Below, in pieces: positions 24,970-32,987 of a stretch of DNA of 64,000 nucleotides. Within the stretch, counting starts at the first letter, position 1. Each line of letters begins with the position of its first letter. The DNA comes from Synechococcus sp. CCY 0621 (GTDB lineage: Bacteria > Cyanobacteriota > Cyanobacteriia > PCC-6307 > Cyanobiaceae). Under the pieces are notes generated by a model. That model did no database searches. It worked only from the letters and a program-made list of their open reading frames with translations, and was not told the DNA's origin. A program made the position numbers and the translations under genes. The stretch spans positions 124,001 through 188,000 of the forward strand of contig NZ_JAFKRH010000031.1 of assembly GCF_019038465.1 (NCBI RefSeq), in the 5' to 3' direction.

Positions 24970-26832
24970 ATGCGCACGGGTTTCGATCGCAAGGCAGAGG
25001 TGCTCGTCTGGGGCGGCGGCAGCGGTGGTGTGGCCGCCGCCCTGCAGGCCGCCCGCTCCGGCGCCGACACCCTGCTGCTCACCCCCGGGCCCTGGCTCGG
25101 CGGCATGGTGAGCGCCGCCGGCGTCTGCGCCCCCGATGGCAACGAGCTGAGCCCCTGGCAGAGCGGTCTGTGGGGGGCCCTGCTGCGGGCCCTGCAATGG
25201 ATCGAGCCGGAGGGGCTGGATCAGAACTGGGTCAGCTGCTTCGGTTACCGCCCCTCCAGCGCCGAGCGCATCCTGCGCCGCTGGGTGGCCGCCGAGGAAC
25301 GGCTGGCGTGGTGGTCCGGCGTGCGGCTGGAGGCGGTGGAGCGCGACGGCGACCGCATCGGCGCCGTGACCGTGGAGCACCGGGGCGCTTTGCGGCGCCT
25401 GCTGCCCACGGTGGTGATCGATGGCAGCGACCGGGGCGAGCTCTATCCCCTGGCTGGGGCCCCCTTCCGCTTCGGCTGGGAGGCCAAGGAGCTCTGGCAG
25501 GAACCCAGCGCCCCCTCAGCCGAGCGCCTCGGGCGCGATCCCTTCTTCCAGCGGCAGCCGGTCCAGTCGCCCACCTGGGTGTGCCTGGGCCAACTGGATG
25601 AACGGGGCGGAACGGCGGCCCCCGAGGCCGAGGCCTGGCGTCGCAGCCCCCCCCACCTGCCGGAGCCCTTCGCGGCGGCCACTGAGTCCTTCGGCCTGGA
25701 GCGCACCCTCACCTACGGCCGCCTGCCCGGGGGCCTGGTGATGCTGAACTGGCCCCTGCAGGGCAACGACTGGCACCACGGCCTGGAGCGGGCCTTCGCC
25801 GAGCAGGTCGCCGGCGGGGGCGCGGATGCCGACGCGGCCGAAGCGGAGCTGCTGGCCGCCATGCGCGACCACAGCGAGGCTTTCGCCGCCGCCCTGCGCC
25901 AGGCCAGCGGCGGCTGGCTGGGGCCGGCGGCGGTGTTTCCCACACCTGAAGAAGCCGCCGCCGGCCGACTCAGCGGCTCTGGCTCCCTGGCCCTGATGCC
26001 CTACTGGCGCGAGGGTCGCCGGCTGGTGGCCCGGGAGCTGGTGCTGGAGCAGCACCTGTTGCCTCAGGGGGAGGGTGCCTGCATCGCCCCGCTCCGCTGC
26101 GATGCCGATAGCGCCTTGAGCAGCATTGCGGTGGGCAATTACGCCAACGACCACCACTACCCCGGCGGCGACTGGCCCCTGGCCCCCAAGAGCTGCCGCT
26201 GGGGCGGCCGCTGGAGCGGCACCCCGTTCACGATTCCCTACGGCGCCCTGGTGAGTGCGGGGGTGACCAACCTGCTGGCGGCCGACAAGGGCTTTGGCGT
26301 CAGCCACATGGCGAATGGGGCCACCCGGCTGCAGCCCCTGGTGCTCAACATCGGCCAGGCCGCAGGTCTGGCGGCGGCCCTGTGCGTGCAAGGCGGTCTG
26401 GAGCCGGCCGCCCTGCCGGTGCGGCGTCTGCAGGAGGCCCTGATCCGGGATCCGCTGGCCCCGGCCGGTGTGGTGCCGTTGTGGGACACCCCCTGGCACC
26501 ACCCCCTGTGGCGAGAACGCCAGCTTCAGGCGCTGGAGACGCCGGAGCGGATCGATCGCCACGGGCAGCTTGAGGCAGACGAGCAGCTCGCGGCGCCGGC
26601 GGGGTGGGCGCCTCCCCCGGAGCCCGGCGAACGCCTCTGGCGGGGCGAGCTGGTGCCCGACGGCGAGGGCGGTTACGTGCTCCATGGCGAGGCGGGGGTC
26701 TGGCCGCTGATCACCCTGGAGCCGGCCCTGCACCACTGGCTGCTGGGCCTCGATCGCCCCACCCCAGCAGCCCTGATCGGCTGCCTCAATCCCTGGGGCC
26801 CCTGGCTGCGGGTGTCGCGCGCCGTGACGTGA
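24970..26832 (+). CDS. FAD-dependent oxidoreductase
   Basis: A 620-residue flavoprotein of the FAD_oxidored (pfam12831-like) group. The dinucleotide-binding motif VWGGGSGGVAAALQAARSG is at the N-terminus (about 13-31) and the second FAD contact ANGATRLQPLVLNIGQAAGLAAALCV is at about 443-470. The middle contains IDGSDRGELYPLAG. No signal peptide is seen, although some relatives are exported. The substrate is unknown. The stop codon overlaps the GTG of the following membrane-protein gene (GTGA), so the two are translated together and may work together. Confidence 0.82.
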   Translation: MRTGFDRKAEVLVWGGGSGGVAAALQAARSGADTLLLTPGPWLGGMVSAAGVCAPDGNELSPWQSGLWGALLRALQWIEPEGLDQNWVSCFGYRPSSAERILRRWVAAEERLAWWSGVRLEAVERDGDRIGAVTVEHRGALRRLLPTVVIDGSDRGELYPLAGAPFRFGWEAKELWQEPSAPSAERLGRDPFFQRQPVQSPTWVCLGQLDERGGTAAPEAEAWRRSPPHLPEPFAAATESFGLERTLTYGRLPGGLVMLNWPLQGNDWHHGLERAFAEQVAGGGADADAAEAELLAAMRDHSEAFAAALRQASGGWLGPAAVFPTPEEAAAGRLSGSGSLALMPYWREGRRLVARELVLEQHLLPQGEGACIAPLRCDADSALSSIAVGNYANDHHYPGGDWPLAPKSCRWGGRWSGTPFTIPYGALVSAGVTNLLAADKGFGVSHMANGATRLQPLVLNIGQAAGLAAALCVQGGLEPAALPVRRLQEALIRDPLAPAGVVPLWDTPWHHPLWRERQLQALETPERIDRHGQLEADEQLAAPAGWAPPPEPGERLWRGELVPDGEGGYVLHGEAGVWPLITLEPALHHWLLGLDRPTPAALIGCLNPWGPWLRVSRAVT

Positions 26833-27404
26833 AGGCACTGCTCAGCGCGGCAGCCATCGCCCTCACCTTCGCGGCCTTCTTCCCCTACATCGGCTCGATT
26901 CGGGCCGGCCGCACCCGCCCCCATGTGTTCTCCTGGCTGATCTGGGGCGTGACCACCCTGCTGGTGTTCCTGGCGACGTGGGCCGGCGGCGGCGGGGTCG
27001 GGGCCTGGCCCACCGGCGTGTCGGCCCTGATCACCTTCCTCATCGCCTGGCTGGCCCACGCCCATGGCGCCGACCGGGAGATCACAGCAAGCGACTGGCT
27101 GTTCCTGCTGGGGGCCAGCTCGGCCCTGCCCTTCTGGTTCCTCACGGCCGATCCCTTGTGGGCGGTGGTGATCCTCACCCTGGTGGATCTGCTGGGCTTC
27201 GGCCCCACCCTGCGGCGCGCCTATGCCCACCCCGAGCAGGAACGGGTTGGCTTCTACAGCCTGTTCGTGCTCCGCAATCTGCTGGTGCTTCTGTCCCTGG
27301 AGCGCCTGACGCTCACCACGGCCCTGTTCCCGGCGGCGGTGGGCCTGGCCTGCATGGGGCTGGTGGCGCTGCTGCTCTGGCGGCGGCGCTGCCTGCTGGC
27401 CTGA
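26829..27404 (+). CDS. Multi-pass membrane protein (PQ-loop-like)
   Basis: A 191-residue very hydrophobic protein with about seven membrane segments. The first repeat includes FFPYIGSIRAGRTRPHVFSWLIWG, which resembles the Pro-containing PQ-loop/SWEET-type transporters, and a second similar pattern occurs in LVDLLGFGPTLRRAYAHPEQERV. Transport function is inferred only from this resemblance. The start is GTG, overlapping the oxidoreductase stop by 4 bp. The upstream extension of the frame lies wholly inside the oxidoreductase gene and is not coding. Confidence 0.68.
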   Translation: MKALLSAAAIALTFAAFFPYIGSIRAGRTRPHVFSWLIWGVTTLLVFLATWAGGGGVGAWPTGVSALITFLIAWLAHAHGADREITASDWLFLLGASSALPFWFLTADPLWAVVILTLVDLLGFGPTLRRAYAHPEQERVGFYSLFVLRNLLVLLSLERLTLTTALFPAAVGLACMGLVALLLWRRRCLLA

Positions 27405-27441
27405 GGTCGGCGAGGATGACTTTGATCAGCGTCGTTGCCCG

Positions 27442-27756
27442 ATGGTTTCCGCCAACCCTGGATCCGCCCTCCGGCCCGTGCCCGTGCTGTTCTCCCTGGC
27501 GGTTTCGGCGCTGCTGCTGGCCGGCCTGCCCGCCCGGGCCCAGGGCCTCAACAACATGCGCGACCAGCTGATCATCCATTACTGCACCCTGGCGGTGAAC
27601 GCCGATTTCACCAAGGCAGGCAAGACGGTGCCGGCCGGTCTGGCCAAGGACACCTGCACCTGCGTCGCCCAACAGGTGAACGCCCGGGCGACGATCCCCC
27701 AGGCCGAAACCATCTGCAAGCAACAGGCGATGGGCAAGTACAACCTCAGTCTCTGA
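27442..27756 (+). CDS. Small secreted four-cysteine protein
   Basis: A 104-residue protein with a signal peptide (PVLFSLAVSALLLAGLPARAQG, cleavage near residue 34). The mature part, about 70 residues, has four cysteines in the order HYC, TCTC, IC, suggesting two disulfides or a metal site. I do not recognise the family. The gene lies between the membrane-protein gene and the toxin-antitoxin remnant, only 1 bp before the latter's former start codon. Confidence 0.65.
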   Translation: MVSANPGSALRPVPVLFSLAVSALLLAGLPARAQGLNNMRDQLIIHYCTLAVNADFTKAGKTVPAGLAKDTCTCVAQQVNARATIPQAETICKQQAMGKYNLSL

Positions 27757-27757
27757 G

Positions 27758-27906
27758 ATGGGGGTCAGCGTTTTCGAGGCCCGCGAGAGCTTCAAGGCCG
27801 TGCTGGATCGCGTCGAGACCACCCAATGGAAACGGTTGACCTGCTGCGCTCGCCCGCCAATGCGTTTGTCCAGTCGGATTGACCCTGAACACCGTCTGGT
27901 GTTTTG
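27758..27906 (+). pseudogene. Collapsed remnant of a YefM/YoeB-type toxin-antitoxin operon
   Basis: Three recognisable pieces of a Phd/YefM antitoxin and its YoeB/Txe toxin are compressed into about 150 bp. The frame from 27758 starts like the antitoxin N-terminus (SVFEARESFKAVLDRVE). A second frame from 27826 reads METVDLLRSPANA, the typical antitoxin C-terminal motif. The first frame then resumes with SSRIDPEHRLVF, which matches the catalytic C-terminal part of YoeB-type mRNA interferases. The antitoxin middle and nearly all of the toxin are gone, so no function is expected. The nominal frame continues to 28051 but the remainder has no similarity I can see. Confidence 0.7.
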
Positions 27907-28077
27907 CCTCGAGTCAAGGCTGCGGGGAGGAATCGCTTGCAGCCCCACCAACGTCCGTCACGGCCTCCACCGCCATGGCAAGGATCAAATAAGGGGGGCA
28001 ACCAATGTGCCCATCGATACCGCCGAAGTGGCCAGTTGGCTTTTGGTGTAAGTTGGGCGAGTAAGGATGAATTTTCT

Positions 28078-28626
28078 TTGAAACCAGCTGCCCTCAGAGC
28101 TTGTATTGCTGCCGCCCTTGCTGTTTCCACGGCCTCCTTGTTGGCTCCACAGGCAGCATCAGCTCTCGACTTCAACTTCTCTTTTGCAGGTGTGTCGGGC
28201 CTTATAGAGAACCTTGCTGAGGGTCCAAACACCTGCGATGCAACTTCATCTTGCGTTGTGAAGGTGACTAACAACGGAGGGACCGGCGCTGCCACCGGCA
28301 CCTACCTCTCGCAGCTCGGATTTCAATTTAACGTTCAAGGTGGGGAGTTGGTTAGCTGGATTGGGAACGGCACGGCGGATGGGTGGCCGGCACCGGGTGG
28401 GTCACGCCTAGACCTTGGGGGCCCATCTAGTTTGGCTTTCGGGGTGTGTTCTGACCCGAGGGACTGTCCCTCGACTGTTTCCGGTCCCGTGACGTTTTCG
28501 CCAGCGTCGTCTGTCCCAGGCCCCCTGCCCCTCTTCGGTGCTGCCGCCGCCTTCGGCTTCAGCCGCAAGCTGAGGAACCGCATCAAAGTTACCAGAACCA
28601 CTGCGCCCACTCGCCCAGCGGACTGA
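28078..28626 (+). CDS. Exported PEP-CTERM-like protein
   Basis: A 182-residue protein with a signal peptide (ALRACIAAALAVSTASLLAPQAASA) and a C-terminal sorting-type tripartite tail: VPGPLPLFGAAAAFGFSRKLRNRIK, that is a P-G-P motif, a hydrophobic helix and a basic cluster. This tail is the common cyanobacterial PEP-CTERM variant; such proteins are thought to be processed by an exosortase-like enzyme, none of which is in the window. The mature part is Gly/Ser/Thr-rich with two or three cysteine pairs. The start is TTG at 28078 with AAGGA 10 bases upstream. Base composition is more AT-rich than neighbours, hinting at recent acquisition. A terminator follows. Confidence 0.75.
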   Translation: MKPAALRACIAAALAVSTASLLAPQAASALDFNFSFAGVSGLIENLAEGPNTCDATSSCVVKVTNNGGTGAATGTYLSQLGFQFNVQGGELVSWIGNGTADGWPAPGGSRLDLGGPSSLAFGVCSDPRDCPSTVSGPVTFSPASSVPGPLPLFGAAAAFGFSRKLRNRIKVTRTTAPTRPAD

Positions 28627-28655
28627 GCGATACCTGGCACCTTCAGCCCTCCTTT

Positions 28656-28684
28656 GGTCCCCTCTGCCGCGCTGCAAGGGGACC
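28656..28684 (+). terminator. Intrinsic-type terminator of the PEP-CTERM gene
   Basis: GGTCCCCT (28656-28663) and AGGGGACC (28677-28684) form a perfect 8-bp stem with a 13-base loop, followed by the T-rich ATTGATTTGTTGG. It is 29 bp after the stop codon. It is the most terminator-like hairpin seen in the window. Confidence 0.65.
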
Positions 28685-28828
28685 ATTGATTTGTTGGCAC
28701 GCCGGCACTACGCCACAGCTGCTAGAACAGCTTGTTGCCGCCAATTCCGGATCTCACCAGCACCGATTTCCCCATCGCAGCCCCCCTTCTTTGCTCCTCC
28801 CTCTGCAGCCACTTGTGGCCCCGCTGAT

Positions 28829-29329
28829 CTAAGCCCAGCTGCTTGCCCTGGCCCCATTGGCCCTTCGGAACGTCTCCGCCAGCCGTTGCCATTCTTCCGG
28901 CAGCGGCAGATCCGGCCCACCGCCACCCCACGGCAGCCTGCTACCCCAGCCAGATTTGCGGGCCGGCTTGGCCCGTGGCCGGTAGTGCCGGCAGTAGTGC
29001 GCATAGCGTCTGGCACATCCCTCCAGCGTCGGCGCCAGCTGCAGGAAGGCCGGGTGCCATTCGCTCAACCCATCCCCCGCCAGCCCCTCGTAGTGCCCGT
29101 AGTTGCTGTAAGGGTCATGGAAGCCCTTGCGCACCCCGGCCGCCTTCGGGTTGGCGTGGATGTAGCGCAGCGTGGCCAGCAGCGCCCCGTGAGCCGGTTC
29201 AGCACCATCGCCGAGGGTCCAGCCGATCCACGGCATGATCCGCGGCAGGTCCCTCCCCTGCTGGCGGTGCAGCAGCCATCGAGGAGCTGCCTGGTGCTGC
29301 GGCCCAAGGTTTCCAACATCCACAATCAA
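28829..29329 (-). pseudogene. Degenerate REP-associated (Y1) transposase
   Basis: The C-terminal half of a Y1/TnpA_REP-type transposase is recognisable: LRYIHANPKAAGVRKGFHDPYSNYGHY and the following WHPAFLQLAP region. Upstream the frame reads GRDLPRIMPWIGWTLG, but the expected continuation SAMVLNRLTGRC appears in a different frame. The segment between it and LRYIHANP (normally GHFW...) is missing. The N-terminal HUH catalytic part is absent. It is therefore frameshifted and truncated and not active. It lies directly downstream of the TacT-like gene, 1 bp from its stop. Confidence 0.72.
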
Positions 29330-29330
29330 C

Positions 29331-29819
29331 TCAGGCCTCCACCTTTTCGCCCAGTTGCAGCAGCAGCGTCAGGGCGCTGATCGGTGAGGGGCGGAACCCC
29401 ATGGAGCGGTAGAACGCCGCCGCCTGTTCATCCATCGCGTGCACTAGCAGGGCTCTGGCCCCGATCAGTTGGCGGGCCTGGAGGCTGCGGCTGATGGCTT
29501 CGGCAACCAATGCATGGCCGAGACCCCGACCCTGATGGCGCCGGTCGACGGCCAGCCGCCCCAGAACCACCACGGGCAAAGGGTCCGGCGCGTTGCGCCG
29601 CAAACCACCAGGCACCTCGGCGAGCACGACCGCGCCAGCAGAGAGGCAGACGTAGGCGATCACCTCATCGCTTGGCTCAGGGCACACCACCAGCGTGCGT
29701 GAGACCCCTTGCCGTTCGTTGTGCCGAGCTCGCTGCCTCAGCCAACGGTTCAGGCTTTCTTCCCCGCAATCGAAGCCATCCAGCTGGTGCTGGTCCCCCA
29801 GTGGCTCAGGGGGCCGCAT
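29331..29819 (-). CDS. GNAT-family toxin, TacT-like
   Basis: A 162-residue acetyltransferase. The acetyl-CoA motif is RLAVDRRHQGRGLGHAL, and the late Tyr of the fold is in AAAFYRSMGF. The N-terminal block FDCGEESLNRWLRQRARHNERQGVSRTLVV is typical of TacT/AtaT-like toxins that acetylate the amino group of charged tRNAs and stop translation. It overlaps by 14 bp the upstream DUF1778 antitoxin gene, the standard order for this type II module. All expected motifs are intact. Toxicity is inferred from family and arrangement. Confidence 0.82.
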   Translation of the reverse strand: MRPPEPLGDQHQLDGFDCGEESLNRWLRQRARHNERQGVSRTLVVCPEPSDEVIAYVCLSAGAVVLAEVPGGLRRNAPDPLPVVVLGRLAVDRRHQGRGLGHALVAEAISRSLQARQLIGARALLVHAMDEQAAAFYRSMGFRPSPISALTLLLQLGEKVEA

Positions 29820-30111
29820 GCCAGGGCCGGGGTGCCGCGAGGAGGCGGTCGAGACTGGCCTGATCCCGCTCGGCCAGGGCAGGGTCCTGCAGGTCGTTAA
29901 GCAGGGCCTCGCTCTGCTGTGGTGTGAGCGAAAAGAGGGTGCGATCGAGCAGCACCTCGCGGGCGCGCTCCTGGCAGCAGCGCAGCATGAATTCGGTGCG
30001 GCTGGTGCCTTCGGCGGCAGCGGCTTGATCGATCAATTGCCTCTGTTCAGCCGTCGCTCGCAGCTGCAGCACCTGGTCCCTTCCCATCCGCCTGCCTGTG
30101 TGTAGGGACAT
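29806..30111 (-). CDS. DUF1778 (TacA-type) antitoxin
   Basis: About 101 residues. An N-terminal ribbon-helix-helix (VLQLRATAEQRQLIDQAAAAEGTSRTEFML) would bind the operon's own promoter. The C-terminal tail (DRTLFSLTPQQSEALLNDLQDPA) matches the toxin-wrapping segment FxLxxxxWxxFxxxLd of DUF1778 proteins. Start choice is uncertain: ATG at 30111 is used here, while ATG at 30087 begins right before the conserved strand, and 30129 adds six residues. It overlaps the GNAT toxin gene by 14 bp. Autoregulation is the norm for this family. Confidence 0.82.
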   Translation of the reverse strand: MSLHTGRRMGRDQVLQLRATAEQRQLIDQAAAAEGTSRTEFMLRCCQERAREVLLDRTLFSLTPQQSEALLNDLQDPALAERDQASLDRLLAAPRPWHAAP

Positions 30112-30173
30112 TGTATGGCGCCTGGGCATGGACTTCAGACTGGCGCCATCCCACCTGCTCCCTCTGCAGTTCC

Positions 30174-30941
30174 GTGACCAGCAGCCCCACCCCAGCGATC
30201 AGCCCCAACCCGACCCTCGCCCGGCTGCTGGCACCCCTCTCGATCGTTCTGCTGGTGGTGTTCCTGGCCGCCGTGCTCACCACCGCCCTGCCGCCCAGGC
30301 TCCTGGATCCCCAGTGGCAGCTTCAGGCCATCGCCGTTCTGGTCAACAGCGCCTCCCTGGCCCTGATCGGTGCCCTGCTGCTTCCGCTGGCGGTGTGGGT
30401 CGACGCCGACAACCAGCGCCTGCGGGCGCGCCGCAACGCCTGCCGTCGCTGGGCCCTGGCCGCCGCGATCGGCTTCCTGCTGTTGATCCCCCTGCAGGGC
30501 TATGCCGGCTGGAGGGCGTACAGCACCATCACGGGCAGCCGGCAGCAGCAGATCAGCCAGTCGACCCAGAGGCTCGATGATCTGCGCCAGACCATCCGTT
30601 CCGCCACCAGCCACCAGGAGCTGCAGGCCGGCGTGCAGAAGCTCTTCGGCCCTAACGCCGGCCTTTCGCCCGCCGAACTGGGCACCCCCATGAGCGAACT
30701 GCGCAACATGCTGCTGGCCCGGGCCGAGCAGGCCTCCCGGCAGCTGATGCAGCAGGTCGAGGCGCAGGCGGCGATCAAGCCCGATCAGCTGCTGAAGGAA
30801 ACCCTCCGCATCGCCATCTCAGCGCTGGCCTATGCCGTCGGCTTCGCGTTCCTGGCGGGCGTGCTGCCGCGGGGCTCCGGTGCCGCAGCCCCGCCGCGCC
30901 GGGGTGTGGACGAGGACTACTTCAGGCAACTGGCTGAGTAA
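30174..30941 (+). CDS. Four-TM membrane protein, HpsJ-like
   Basis: A 255-residue protein with predicted membrane helices at about 15-38, 48-76, 90-111 and 210-233, and a soluble loop of about 95 residues between the third and fourth that is partly coiled coil (QQISQSTQRLDDLRQTIRS). The arrangement resembles cyanobacterial HpsJ-family proteins, named from a hormogonium polysaccharide locus, but no direct functional link can be drawn. The GTG at 30174 is chosen because the upstream frame is Trp/Cys-rich and not protein-like. It is divergent from the antitoxin gene and ends 5 bp from the convergent exonuclease stop. Confidence 0.6.
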   Translation: MTSSPTPAISPNPTLARLLAPLSIVLLVVFLAAVLTTALPPRLLDPQWQLQAIAVLVNSASLALIGALLLPLAVWVDADNQRLRARRNACRRWALAAAIGFLLLIPLQGYAGWRAYSTITGSRQQQISQSTQRLDDLRQTIRSATSHQELQAGVQKLFGPNAGLSPAELGTPMSELRNMLLARAEQASRQLMQQVEAQAAIKPDQLLKETLRIAISALAYAVGFAFLAGVLPRGSGAAAPPRRGVDEDYFRQLAE

Positions 30942-30946
30942 CCCGC

Positions 30947-32986
30947 CTAGCCCGCGGCCGTGAAGCGCAGCAGGTCCCGCAGGGAATCCACCTGCTGCAG
31001 ACGCACCAGCAGGGCGTCGCCGGGTCCGGGATCGCCATGGCATTCGGCGGCCAGATCCATGGCCAGATCCGGCAGGTGCACCAGGCCGAGCCGGTCCTGG
31101 GGCCGCAGCCAGCGCAGAAACAGCCCCGGCCACTGGTGCTGCTCCTGGGCCTCGAACCACACCTGCTGCCAGTGACGCTGGTCCTCCCGGGCGATCTGCA
31201 GGCCCTGGCGGATGGCCCCCTCCAGCTCGCTCAGCAGCACCCCCAGCTCCGCCTCCTCCAGCACCGGCTGCCCCTGCTGGTGGGCCAGCAGCTGGCGCTG
31301 CACCAGCAGATCGTTGTAGCGGCGGATCGGTGAGGTGGCCTGCACGTAGCAGGGCAGGCCCAGGGAGAAGTGGGGGGCCGGACTGGTGCCGAGCAGGCCC
31401 CGGCTGAGGCAGCGCTTGATGGCCGCATGGCGCACGGGCCCGGCCGGCAGGCCCTGCAGCTCCGCCTCAGGCGGCAGCTCCGCCGCCAGCTGGCTGCGGT
31501 ACGGCAAGGCCAGGCCCTGCTCCTGCCCGTGGCTGGCGATCACTGCACCGGCCAGGATCATGGCCTCGGCCACCATCGTCCGTGACGGCGAGGGTTCGGT
31601 GATCTCCAGTTGGGGCCCCTGGTCGTCGCAGCGGATCCGGCCCTCGGGCTGATCCAGGTTGAGCGCCCCCCGGGCCAGCCGCCAGCGTCGCCGCCGCTCC
31701 ATCAGGGCGTGGATCTCCTCGAGGTAGCGCTCCTGGGGCGGGGCCAGCTCGATCAGCTCATCGGCATCGGCATAACTGAGCCGATAAGCGGGTTGCACCC
31801 AGCTGGGCTCGAGCCCGTAGCCAGCCACCGTTCCGTCGCCCGTCAGCTCCACCCAAAGACTCAGGGCCGCACTGCGCTGGCCCATGCGCAGGCTTAACGG
31901 GCCAGTGCTGAGCACCTCGGGGAACATCGGCAGCGGCCCCCGGGCCAGGTAGAGGCTGCTGGCCCGGCGCCGGGCTTCGGTGTCGAGGGGGCTGTCCGGC
32001 GCCACCAGCCGGCCGGGGTCGGCGATGTGGATCCACAGCCGCGGTGTGCCGTCGGCCCCGTGCTCCAGGGAGAGGCCGTCATCGATGTCGCGGGTGTCCT
32101 CGTCATCGATGGTGACGGTGTGCAGGCCGGTGAGGTCGCGGCGGCGTTCGTCACCGGGAAGCTCGCTGGCGGCCAGGTCCACCAGCCGGCGGGCCTCAGA
32201 CTCCAGCTCCGCGGAGAAGCCGGCGGCCCAGGTGGTGTTCTCCAGCGAGGGCAGGTGGTGGCGCTCCCACTGGCCCAGATCCACCAACAGATGCCGGATC
32301 GGCGAGGCCTCCATCGGGCAGTGGGCCGCCTGCAGGGCGCGGTGCAGGTCGTCGGGAAGGGGGCGGCTGGTGTCCCCACCGGCCCACTCCCGTAGCAGGG
32401 CCAACTGTTGGCGCTGCTCAGGCTCGAGCTGCTGCGGGTCGATCGGCTGGCGCTGGCGCAGGGCGTCCTGCCACTGGCGCCGGCGCTGCTCGGCCAGGTG
32501 CTGGCGGCGGGCGTCCCGACGCAGCCGCCGGACATCCACCAAGGGACGGGCCTCCACCTGCTGCTGGCGCCAGCGAAACAAGGTCTGGGGGCTTTGCAGC
32601 CAGAGCCAGCAGGCGGCCCGCTGGATGGGGTCGCTTCCGTCGCCGATCAGATCGACGAAGTCCTCGAGAGCGAGCGGTACCGGATCCGCCACCAGCAACA
32701 GCCAGGCGGCAGCCAGCTCCCTGTGGCTGGGGGCGGCCTGCTGCAACGACTCCTGGCTCAGGCTCCAGGGTGGCTGGGACAGACGGGACGGAGGCGCTTG
32801 ATCACCAGGCAGGGCAGCCAGCAGGTCGAGCTGACGCACCCCGCGCTGGACGGCTTTCGCCTCGAAACCGACCTTGAGATCCAGGCGCGTGCCTTTCTCG
32901 GCCGCCACAACGGCCAACAGACAACGGCTCTCGTCGTGCAGGCCGACGAGGTCGCCCGCCGTGAACCGACGCGAGGCGGGGGGCAA
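30947..32986 (-). CDS. RNase II/R-family exoribonuclease
   Basis: A 679-residue RNB-domain 3'-5' exoribonuclease. The catalytic metal-binding run TIDDEDTRDIDDGLSLE is at about 305-320, followed by LWIHIADPGRLVAPDSPLD, FPEVLSTGPLSLRMGQRSAALS and the substrate region CYVQATSPIRRYNDLLVQRQL. The C-terminal S1-like domain seems short. It matches the cyanobacterial single RNase II/R type. The start appears to be TTG at 32986, one base after the rpsR stop; no better start exists nearby. The gene is thus linked to rpsR and rpmG. Confidence 0.9.
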   Translation of the reverse strand: MPPASRRFTAGDLVGLHDESRCLLAVVAAEKGTRLDLKVGFEAKAVQRGVRQLDLLAALPGDQAPPSRLSQPPWSLSQESLQQAAPSHRELAAAWLLLVADPVPLALEDFVDLIGDGSDPIQRAACWLWLQSPQTLFRWRQQQVEARPLVDVRRLRRDARRQHLAEQRRRQWQDALRQRQPIDPQQLEPEQRQQLALLREWAGGDTSRPLPDDLHRALQAAHCPMEASPIRHLLVDLGQWERHHLPSLENTTWAAGFSAELESEARRLVDLAASELPGDERRRDLTGLHTVTIDDEDTRDIDDGLSLEHGADGTPRLWIHIADPGRLVAPDSPLDTEARRRASSLYLARGPLPMFPEVLSTGPLSLRMGQRSAALSLWVELTGDGTVAGYGLEPSWVQPAYRLSYADADELIELAPPQERYLEEIHALMERRRRWRLARGALNLDQPEGRIRCDDQGPQLEITEPSPSRTMVAEAMILAGAVIASHGQEQGLALPYRSQLAAELPPEAELQGLPAGPVRHAAIKRCLSRGLLGTSPAPHFSLGLPCYVQATSPIRRYNDLLVQRQLLAHQQGQPVLEEAELGVLLSELEGAIRQGLQIAREDQRHWQQVWFEAQEQHQWPGLFLRWLRPQDRLGLVHLPDLAMDLAAECHGDPGPGDALLVRLQQVDSLRDLLRFTAAG

Positions 32987-32987
32987 C

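Noticed and set aside
27907-28051. Extension of the toxin-antitoxin remnant frame
   Set aside because: No similarity to antitoxin or toxin after the HRLVF motif; it runs into the leader of the PEP-CTERM-like gene.
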